This document shows, piece after piece, positions 1-8,445 of a DNA stretch of 64,000 nt. A model generated the notes under the pieces. The model made no database searches. It was not told where the DNA came from and saw nothing but the letters and a program-made list of their open reading frames with translations. The translations under genes were made by a program, and so were the position numbers. Source of the DNA: Primulina eburnea (Eukaryota > Streptophyta > Magnoliopsida > Lamiales > Gesneriaceae); the NCBI RefSeq assembly GCF_022965805.1, contig NC_133103.1:28386329-28450328 (forward strand), read 5' to 3'. Positions within the stretch are counted from its first letter, which is position 1, and the number at the start of each line of letters is the position of its first letter.

Positions 1-738
1 AGGCGTTACAATAACTTGTTGTAGCATTTTAGACACTTGTTTATGAGGTGCTCGATTTAAAAAAAAAATCGACGCAGTGTATTTAATTGATCCATTTAAT
101 CCCAATGATGATTGAAGAAAATGAGTTAGCGTCCGGGTACCCACATATAATAATATGCCCACATATCTTCGATACAACGAAGGGTCAGGTAACAGCTCAC
201 CATCTTCACTATTCAACTTCAAGTTAACGTCCAAAGGAGTGGAATGTGGTTTACAGCCCAGTAATCCTATTTCTGTAAGGAGCTTTAGAGCATAATGGCG
301 TTGACATATGGAGATACCACTTGAAGACCTTGCAACCTCAATACCAAGGAAGTACTTCAAGTTTCCAAGTTCTTTCAACTTGAAACAGCTCTTCGAAAAC
401 ACTTTAAAATCTTTGGCTCATTTTTGTCACTAGTGGCCAACACAATATCATCAACGTATACCAACAATGCCAAAAACGCATGACCTCGAGTTCGAACAAA
501 CAAGGAACTGTCAGCATGAGATTGAACAAAACCAATCCAAATTAGTGCGGAGGAGAATTTGGCAAACCATTGCCTTGAAGCTTGTATGAGGCCATAGAGA
601 GACTTATGTAGTTTGCACATTGCATTGCTAGGAAAATCCTCCCCCTTACATTGATAACCAGGAGGCAAAGACATGCAAACTTCTTTAGAGAGTTCGTCAT
701 GAAAAAAGGCATTATTGACATCAAGTTGAATCAAAAAC
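1..738 (-). pseudogene. copia-1 reverse transcriptase, C-terminal part (remnant)
   Basis: Minus-strand translation gives the Ty1/copia RT landmarks [10 protein letters not shown] (near 734-705), a PPGYQ/LYGL block and the active-site YVDDIVLA (near 450). Beyond 375 a second frame continues with a [18 protein letters not shown] segment and a run toward the RNase H boundary. The polymerase acts on element RNA in the cytoplasmic particle. A frame change lies near 375-400. Reading stops at base 738, where gypsy-1 inserted. The rest of RT lies at 11234 onward. RNase H would be left of the window. Confidence 0.85.
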
Positions 739-2107
739 TGTAGAACCCGATTTCAGTACACGTATAACCCATGCATCTATTTAAATTATTAAAACATTCA
801 ATTTATTTTAAAGGAGTTTAGTCATGCATAATTTATTTAAATGCACTATTTTAAATTAAGTTATGTTACGTCATGCACGTTAAAATGTCTTTTGAGTTTC
901 ATGTTTCAGGCGATTATTCGAAGCGGGATTGAGGAAAAGACTCGGTGACGATTTTTGGCAATTTTAAAGATGGTATTTTATTTTAAGTTGAGTTTGGGGG
1001 CATTTTTAAATAATTTAGTGAGTTTTAGCATTTTTGAGCCTAAATCATTATTTAGCAATTTTAAGAGTTTAAAACTTTTAAAATTAGTATTTTATGAGAT
1101 GTTAGTATTTTAATGTATAAGATAATTATTTAGTAATTGTAAGACGTTTAAACTTTTAAGTTTAGCACTTGCACTATTTATTTTTATTAGAGTTGTGTTA
1201 AAGTAAGGGAAAGTTAGTATATTTTTTATTAAGTTGTCAATTAGTCATTAGCAACTTTTAATTATTAACACTCACACACACATTAGTGCTCAAAACACAC
1301 TCCAACACACTTTTACACGCAGTAATCACACGCACAAAACACACACTCTTCAATCCATTCTAGTTTGTATTATTTTTGAGAGAAAAAGCTTAGGGTTCTT
1401 TGCAAAACAGCAGCCGCCCCTTTTATTCAATATTCCCAGCGATTTTCGTTGGTTATTTTCAAGGAAAAACAGTGCCACGTTCGTCCCGGATCAACCTCGC
1501 TCCTATCTCCGCTTCGGTGTCGTCGTTCGGTAACGTTTATCGTTAAAAAGGCACGTATATTCTGTTCTTGCTGTGTCGATCAAGTCATATATCGAATTGC
1601 GTTGTTTTTATGCGTAAAATTTATGTATGATGATAGTAGTTTGAGCGGATCATGGATTGGATCAATCTCGAAGGAAAATTTTTAGATCTAAAACTCGTTT
1701 TTACTGTTCCTGTCAAAACTGCGATTTTTCTGTTCACATTTTGGGAAAAGTTTCAACGGTAAAACGTAGAACTTTTCGATACCTTCGATTTGACATAAAA
1801 TTCTAGATTTTTGGACGAAAAATGAGAGAGTTATGATATTTTTCGTGTGACTGCTCAAACTGAAATTTTAAGAAAAGTTTGGTACCATTGTATTTTTGAA
1901 GTTTTATGTTGCAGGCTTCGTTGGAAATCGACGGGCGATCGTCGCTGCATATCAGAATGTTAGTATTGAGGTTTGTTGTAGGTCTCAAGGTTTTGTTGGA
2001 CGTCGTTAGGTGTTTGAATTAGTTTAAAGTCGTAGGAACTCGGTTGATGTCAATTGCCAATTAGCGCTGTATTGGGTAGCATGGTGGACGTCGTATCTTG
2101 AAGTGTT

Positions 2108-2115
2108 TATATAAG
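2108..2115 (+). promoter_or_regulatory. candidate TATA box of gypsy-1 LTR
   Basis: TATATAAG lies mid-LTR, about 110 bp upstream of the GC-rich array, and is repeated at 9817-9824 in the 3' LTR. Position and sequence fit an RNA polymerase II TATA element, but AT-rich LTRs give such matches by chance, so this is tentative. Confidence 0.3.
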
Positions 2116-2225
2116 TTTTATGCAATGTTATGGTGTCCTTAAGGTGTTGAATCATCGTGTTCAAGTGTCAATTTGGGTGTGTAGGCATGTGCATAAGTTT
2201 TCTCGCAGGTTTCTTCGTACAGTGT

Positions 2226-2490
2226 GCAGACGGACCCCCACACGGACCCGAGCACGGGGGCGTGTCTTTGTTTTCCCTTGGTGCGTCTTTACAGTAGGTA
2301 CACGGACCTGGTTCCGGACCCATACACGGGGTCCGTGCCCCTTCCCTTCCCGAGTAGTCCTTTTACAGTACCTACACGGACCCTCACCCGGACCCTGACA
2401 CGGGGTCCGTGCCTTTGTTTTCCTTCGGTGTCAATGTCCAGAGCCTACACGGACCCCTACACGGATGTAGGTACGGGTTCCGTGTCCTTC
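2226..2490. repeat. GC-rich palindromic array in gypsy-1 5' LTR
   Basis: Repeated CACGGACCC units and their complements (GGGTCCGTG) form many short inverted pairs in an otherwise AT-rich LTR. The same array is in the 3' LTR (about 9935-10200) and, in the opposite orientation, in the solo LTR at 24190-24425. The RNA could form a strong multi-stem structure, and the block is CpG-rich. Confidence 0.8.
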
Positions 2491-3201
2491 ATTTTTGGGG
2501 AAGGAAAATTTATTATGCTTTGAGGTTAGACGTCATGGGTTAGTACAATGATTTACAAAGTCGAGTCATGGGGAATTGTAGAACGTCCTAAGAATTTAAT
2601 GAACTCGTAAGTGAGCATGATTTACCTACGTCTAAGTATGCAAGTTAAGCATGTCAATCCATGATCAGTATGTGCAGCAACGGCCCCGATCGAAGCCCAA
2701 CGAATCCCTCAACGCCAAGTAAATATGTTTGACGTGCAAAGAAAATATGTTTAAGTTTTTGAGGTATGCTAATTGACTTGTGACCAAATTATGAATGGGT
2801 TTGGAAGTCGGTGAACGTGGCCGAGGACCTCTCCGCCCCGTTAAATTATGAACGGGTTAGATCGTGGTTGGAAAGCGTTAAATTATGAAGGGGATCTCAT
2901 GTATGTGGCAGTGGATACGTCCCTGTCAGCCCAGTACTGTGGTGTGTCTGATCAGGCGTTTATTATGTATGGGTCACTTGCTTTGAAACATCCTCTACGC
3001 AAAATGATGAAGTTATGTATGTTCAAGTATGTTCAAGTATGCAGCATGTTTATGAAAAGTTTAAGTTATGGCATGTTGAAGTATGTATGTACGTATGTTC
3101 AAGTTTTAATACGCAAGTTCAAGTTTCAAGTTATGTATGTCCTATTTTAAAGTTGCATGTGATTTTATTATGTAGTACTCGTTATTCCAGTTTATACGTG
3201 T

Positions 3202-3217
3202 TGAGTCTTTAGACTCA
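3202..3217. promoter_or_regulatory. conserved LTR palindrome TGAGTCTTTAGACTCA
   Basis: A 16-nt palindrome with 7-bp arms lies about 310 bp before the LTR end and is followed by a GATCGATGCAGGTGA stretch. It recurs at 10901-10916, 23430-23445 and 57570-57585, and in weakened form at 62020-62035, although the flanking LTR sequences are strongly diverged between families. That suggests selection on a cis element. Function unknown. Confidence 0.55.
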
Positions 3218-3531
3218 CTAGACTTGATCGATGCAGGTGACTATGTCGATGGGGAGACGGGAGGTGGCGACCAAGGGGCAGGCTTGGACTGAGTAGGAGG
3301 CTAGACCCGAGGACCGCCTACGTTATTTTAAGATTTTAAGCATGAAAACTTTTATACTCTGATTTTATGTTTGGTTGTGAGACAACTTTTCTTTTAGCAA
3401 ATTTTAATTGTGATGGTTGATTTTAAAGATATGTTACGAATGATGGGTGACGACCGTGTGGATGTTTTTATTTAAGAAAATTTTAAATTTTTCCGCAAAT
3501 TTTAAGTATGAGAAGTACGGTACGTTACAGT

Positions 3532-3543
3532 TGGTATCAGAGC
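3532..3543 (+). other. gypsy-1 primer binding site (tRNA-iMet)
   Basis: TGGTATCAGAGC starts two bases after the 5' LTR ends. This is the usual plant match to the 3' end of initiator methionine tRNA, used to prime minus-strand cDNA. Confidence 0.9.
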
Positions 3544-3765
3544 CAGGTTCTTGTAAAGGGTTACGCCTACTGCCAGTCGCAAGAAGCTCTCGAAGTCACA
3601 CCTCAAGTCTGTAAGTTTTAAAGTTTTGAGTTATGCTATGTACTATGCATTAGATCATGATTTCAGCATGTTTATGTTTTAAAGTTCAAATTACGTGCAT
3701 CTTAAAATATTAGTATTATATTCATGCTTGTTGGGTTTACGTGTTGGGTAATCTATTGGAACAGT

Positions 3766-4668
3766 ATGCCTCCCAGACGTGTGATCGACCGGGAAACAAG
3801 AGATGAGAACAGAGAGCAGCGAGAGGAGGAGAGGGCCAATCCTCCACCACCTCCACCACCAGATATGCAAGCTCAGATGGTTGCTGGTATGACTCAGTTC
3901 TTCGCGCAGCTTGCGAGGAACCACTCTGCTGTAGGCCCCGAGGAGAGGCCTAGACCTGAGGCGGTATATGAGAGGTTCCGGAGGATGAGTCCGAAGGAGT
4001 TTTCCGGAACCACTGACCCGATGATAGCTGAGGGATGGATCAAGTCCATCGAAGTAATTTTCGACTTTATGGAGCTGGCAGACGCTGATAGGGTTCGTTG
4101 TGCCATCTTCTTATTGACTGGAGATGCGAGGTTATGGTGGGAGAGCGCGTCCGTGGCGGTTAATCTGCAAGTACTGCCATGGAATAGTTTCAAGGATGTC
4201 TTCTACTCCAAGTACTTCACTGAGGAAGTACGAACCCGACTCACCAACGAGTTCATGACGCTGCGGCAAGGAGATAGTAGCGTGGCAGAGTTTGTGAGAA
4301 AGTTTGAGAGGGGGTGTCACTTCGTGCCCCTCATTGCGAATGATGCCCAAGCAAAGTTGAGGCATTTTCTGAATGGGCTGCGGCCGATCCTGCGCCGCGA
4401 TGTGAGAGTAGCTGGTCCCACTTCTTGTGCAGTCGCCGTATCTAGGGCCTTGGCGGCAGAGCAGGACCAGCGAGATATTGAGGCCGACAGGCAGGGCAAG
4501 AGGTCCTATCAGGCTCCACCGCAGCCACACCATCAGCAGCAGAATCAGCGACCCCACTTTAAGAAACCGTATCAGGGGCCACCAGGAAGAAACTTTTTCA
4601 GGGACCGCCGAAGGGCAAGGGTCCCGTTCAACAGCAAGGGGCGCCGCAGAGGCCCGTTGTTTACCTAG
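3766..4668 (+). CDS. gag: gypsy-1 Gag, N-terminal and capsid part
   Basis: Gag is the structural protein that packages element RNA into cytoplasmic particles. I start it at the ATG giving MPPRRVIDRE, because MPPRR is the usual start of plant gypsy Gag and also starts gypsy-3 and gypsy-4 Gag; an in-frame ATG 42 nt upstream adds an unlikely leader. A proline run is followed by the retrotransposon Gag core (FSGTTDP, then GDARLWWES, TFxEF-like and RQGDSSVAEF blocks, about residues 75-190) and a Q/H/P-rich linker. The frame ends at 4668. The natural continuation, with a zinc knuckle, is in another frame from about 4599, so one base seems lost in the T run at 4594-4598, or there is a -1 shift. The site is not a canonical slippery heptamer. 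Confidence 0.85.
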   Translation: MPPRRVIDRETRDENREQREEERANPPPPPPPDMQAQMVAGMTQFFAQLARNHSAVGPEERPRPEAVYERFRRMSPKEFSGTTDPMIAEGWIKSIEVIFDFMELADADRVRCAIFLLTGDARLWWESASVAVNLQVLPWNSFKDVFYSKYFTEEVRTRLTNEFMTLRQGDSSVAEFVRKFERGCHFVPLIANDAQAKLRHFLNGLRPILRRDVRVAGPTSCAVAVSRALAAEQDQRDIEADRQGKRSYQAPPQPHHQQQNQRPHFKKPYQGPPGRNFFRDRRRARVPFNSKGRRRGPLFT

Positions 4669-4848
4669 TGTGCCAGAAGTGCAACCGTCAGCATCCCGGA
4701 CAGTGCCTATGGGGATCCGGGAAATGTTTTAAATGTGGGGCTACAGATCACGTGCTGAAAGAGTGCCCACAGTGGAAGCAACCAACCCAGGGCAGAGTAT
4801 TTGACATGCATGCACAGGAGGCGGACCCAGACACCACCCTACTGACTG
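4599..4848 (+). CDS. gypsy-1 Gag C-terminal part with CCHC zinc knuckle
   Basis: In the frame shifted from the main gag frame, reading runs through a G/P/Q-rich linker, a CQKCNRQHPGQC motif and the zinc knuckle CFKCGATDHVLKEC (C-X2-C-X4-H-X4-C), then RVFDMHAQEADPDTTLLTG. The knuckle binds element RNA. Sequence of this kind normally runs straight into protease. Here it reaches a GT at 4849 and the frame then enters an AT-rich hydrophobic stretch that stops at 4970. See the intron entry. Confidence 0.75.
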
Positions 4849-5029
4849 GTAAACTTTTCTACCTAAGCTCAGTATTATATTGCCTTGCATGTGGAATTTT
4901 TCTTCTTGGGATTATTAGCGTGCTATTAATACTTTGTGTACCTAAGGTTATTGAGTTCTATTGTGCTTAAGGTTTATGGTATAAATTTTGAGATATAAGT
5001 TAGTTTTGTGTTGTGCTAACGCGTCTCAG
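4849..5029 (+). other. candidate intron between Gag and protease of gypsy-1
   Basis: The 181-nt stretch begins GTAAAC and ends GTCTCAG, with TGCTAAC just upstream of the 3' end. It is T-rich, unlike the flanking coding sequence, and has stops in the pol frame. Removing it joins a Thr codon plus G to GA, which moves reading from the zinc-knuckle frame to the pol frame and gives a normal Gag-protease junction (LLTG, then NIFIKR, then [10 protein letters not shown]). Frame fit and splice borders are seen; splicing itself is inferred. Unspliced RNA would end Gag with a roughly 40-residue hydrophobic tail. Confidence 0.6.
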
Positions 5030-8000
5030 GAAACATTTTCATTAAGAGACTATCCACAACCGCGTTGATAGACTCAGGAGCCACTCACTCCTTCATATCA
5101 GAGAAGTTTGCTAATCATTTGGACCTTAAGTCCATAGGCCTAGACGTGAACTTTTCGGTGACAGTCCCGTCAGGGGAAGAACTGTTGGCTACCAGTGTGA
5201 TCAGAGAAATTGATCTAGAACTACATGGCCACCTGGTATACGCAGATTTAATCCTATTGCCGATGCCAGAGTTTGATATCATTCTGGGAATGGATTGGTT
5301 GACCAAGAACAGAGTCTTAATCGACTTTCAGAAGAGGTCAGTTTTGGTTAGACCGCCGGGCATGGAGCAGTTTCTTTTTGAACCAGCCAGATGGAGGAGT
5401 TTCCCTCGCATGATCTCGTGCATGCAGGCAAGGAGGCTAATTTCTAAGGGGTGTCAGGCCTTCTTGGCTAGTATTATCTCAGCGCCTGACGTGTCCACTC
5501 CATCTTTATCAGAGGTACCTGTAGTCAAAGAATTTCCAGACGTCTTTCCTGATGACGTCACCGGCCTTCCACCAGAGAGAGAGGTGGAGTTTGCAATCGA
5601 TCTCGTGCCAGGCACAGCGCCAATCTCTAAGGCACCGTACAGATTAGCTCCAGCTGAGATGTTAGAGCTCAAGCAGCAGATTCAGGAGCTCCTCGACAAA
5701 GGATTTATCCGCCCTAGTTTCTCACCGTGGGGCGCGCCAGTGCTTTTTGTGAAGAAGAAGGATGGGAGCATGAGACTGTGCATCGATTACCGAGAGCTGA
5801 ACAAGGTAACGATCAAGAATAAGTACCCACTTCCAAGAATCGAAGACTTGTTTGATCAATTGCAGGGAGCTACAGTTTTCTCTAAGATAGATCTTCGATC
5901 AGGGTATCATCAGCTGAAAGTTAAGGATGCAGATGTTCATAAGACAGCCTTCAGGACCAGATACGGGCATTACGAGTTCTTAGTAATGCCGTTTGGATTG
6001 ACCAATGCTCCAGAAATTTTCATGGACCTCATGAACCGAGTATTTCAGCCGTTCCTCGATCCATTCGTCATAGTATTCATTGACGACATTCTAATATACT
6101 CGAAGAGCCATGAGGAGCACAACCAGCACTTGGGGACAGTATTACAGACATTGCAGAGTCGCAAGTTATTTGCGAAATTCAGTAAGTGTGAATTTTGGTT
6201 AGAAAAGGTAGCATTTTTGGGGCATATAGTATCTGGCAGTGGAATCGAGGTGGATCCAGCGAAAGTAGCGGCTGTCAAGGAATGGGTTGAGCCGAAGAAT
6301 GCATCTGAAATCCGCAGCTTCTTGGGTTTAGCAGGCTACTACCGTAAGTTTATTAAGGGATTTTCATCTATAGCAGTGCCACTCACTTCACTAACCAAGA
6401 AGAATGCTAAATTTGTGTGGAGTGATGAATGTCAGAAGAGCTTCGACACCTTGAAGCAAGCTCTCATTTCAGCACCGGTGTTAGCCATGCCGTCAGGGCA
6501 AGGAGATTATGTGTTATACACCGATGCATCTAAGCTCGGTTTAGGAGCAGAGTTGATGCAACAGGGTCGAGTTATAGCTTATGCTTCCAGACAGTTAAAG
6601 GTGCATGAGAAGAACTACCCGACTCACGATCTTGAGTTAGCCGCCGTTGTCTTCGCACTGAAAATTTGCAGACACTATCTATACGGCGAGAAATGTCAGA
6701 TTTTCACCGACCACAAGAGTCTCAAATATTTCTTCACGCAGAAAGAGCTGAATATGAGACAGAGACGGTGGTTAGAACTTGTGAAGGACTATGATTGCGA
6801 AATTAGCTACCATCCGGGAAAAGCTAACGTCGTGGCAGACGCTTTGAGCAGAAAAGTGGCAGTCATAGCACAATTGTCAGTTCAGAGGCCGCTTCAGTCT
6901 GAGATTCAGAGGTTTGGTCTAGAGATTTATCATAAGGGCAGAGCTCCTAGACTGTCTAATCTGACAGTCAAATCTGATTTACTAGACCGCATTCGAACAG
7001 GACAGCCTTCAGATGAGCAACTACAGAAATGGAGACTGAAGGATGAAGCTAAGGGCAGTGTTTTGTACACAGTGTCAGATGGTATCGTGAGATACAGAGA
7101 CAGAATGTGGGTGCCTAGTAGTGATTCGATCCGACAGGATATTCTGACAGAGGCACACGCATCTCCGTATTCTATTCACCCAGGAGGTACCAAGATGTAC
7201 AAGGACCTACAGTTATTGTATTGGTGGCCAGGGATGAAGAGAGACATCCGCAGATTTGTATCTGAGTGCCTCACTTGTCAACAGATGAAGGCAGAGCATC
7301 AGAGGCCAGCAGGTTTGCTTAAGCCACTCCCTATCCCAGAGTGGAAATGGGAGAACATCACTATGGATTTCGTCGTTAGGTTACCTAAGTCAGTCAAAGG
7401 GTCTAATTCTATTTGGGTTATCGTGGACCGACTCACTAAGTCAGCGCATTTTCTGCCAGTGAAGACGACTTTCTCCATGACGCAGTATGCGGATCTTTAT
7501 ATCAGGGAGATAGTCCGTTTGCATGGGTTCCCAGTCTCTATTGTGTCTGACAGGGACCCGAGGTTCACATCGTCCTTCTGGAAGAGCTTGCATGCAGCTA
7601 TGGGGACGAAGTTACTGTTCAGTACAGCATTTCACCCGCAGACAGATGGCCAGTCTGAGCGAGTGATTCAGATTTTAGAGGATTTGCTAAGGGCGTGCAT
7701 GATTGATTTTCAAGGAGCTTGGGAGTCTAGGCTACTCCTAGTGGAGTTCACATACAACAACAGCTTCCAAGCATCGATTGGTATGGCTCCCTATGAAGCG
7801 TTGTATGGTCGGAAGTGCAGATCGCCAGTTCATTGGGATGAAGTTGGTGAGAGAACAGATCTAGGCCCAGAGATAGTTCAGCAGACTGCAGAAGTGGTGG
7901 TCAAGATCCGTGACAGAATGAAGACCGCCCAAAGCCGTCAGAAGAGCTATGCCGATAAGAGAAGAAGAGATCTCGAGTTTGCCGTTGGGGATCACGTCTT

Positions 8001-8409
8001 CGTCAAGATAGCACCCATGAAGGGTGTTATGAGATTTGGGAAGAGAGGCAAGTTGAGTCCGAGGTTTATTGGACCGTTTGAGATTTTGGACAGGGTTGGG
8101 ACACTAGCTTATCGTGTTGCCCTTCCGCCGAATCTGGCCGGGGTGCACAATGTGTTCCATGTCTCGATGTTGAGAAAATATTTGGCAAATCCTTCGCACA
8201 TTCTGAGTTATGAGCCTTTGCAGCTTGCTCCAGATTTATCTTATGAGGAAAGACCGACTCAAATCCTCGACAGACAGGAGCGCAGACTCCGGAACAAAGT
8301 GACTAAGCTAGTCAAAGTTCGGTGGCGGAACCAATCAGTGGAAGAGGCCACATGGGAATCAGAGACAGATATGAGACTTCGCTACCCGGAATTGTTCGGT
8401 AAGACTTAA
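5030..8409 (+). CDS. pol: gypsy-1 Pol: protease, RT, RNase H, integrase, chromodomain
   Basis: One uninterrupted frame; the first Met inside it is at 5065, giving 1114 residues from there. Numbering from that Met: aspartic protease DSGATHSF (3-10); RT from PYRLAP (about 190) with FIDDILIYS (about 338); RNase H from LYTDAS (about 483) with DHKSLKYF (about 550); integrase HHCC zinc region beginning [11 protein letters not shown] (about 706), then the catalytic core with MDFVVRLP (about 767), SDRDPRF (about 828) and TDGQSER (about 862); then a C-terminal chromodomain-like segment (about 1065-1114, ending [16 protein letters not shown]). The chromodomain is thought to steer integration to heterochromatin. 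All catalytic blocks look intact. Expression depends on joining to Gag, probably by splicing. Confidence 0.92.
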
Positions 8410-8430
8410 TTTCGAGGACGAAATTTATAT

Positions 8431-8443
8431 AAGTGGGGGAGGA
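8431..8443 (+). other. gypsy-1 polypurine tract
   Basis: AAGTGGGGGAGGA lies two bases before the 3' LTR, the usual position of the plus-strand primer. Confidence 0.85.
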
Positions 8444-8445
8444 AC

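Larger units (their letters stand above)
739..3529 (+). repeat. gypsy-1 5' LTR
   Basis: TG...CA ended, 2791 bp, repeated at 8446-11228. It holds short CACA runs (1270-1350), a GC-rich palindrome array (2226-2490), a direct AAGTATGTTC-type repeat cluster (3010-3110) and the TGAGTCTTTAGACTCA palindrome at 3202-3217. Short open frames inside it are by-products of composition and recur wherever the LTR recurs; none looks like a gene. Confidence 0.95.

Noticed and set aside
2120..2523. Open frames rich in Thr/Pro/Arg in the gypsy-1 LTRs and the solo LTR
   Set aside because: They cross the GC-rich palindrome array, occur in several frames, recur with each LTR copy and have no domain; products of base composition.
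4594..4599. Programmed -1 frameshift in gypsy-1 Gag as the main explanation
   Set aside because: Heptamer is not canonical, and a simple loss of one T explains the data; kept only as a low-interest alternative.
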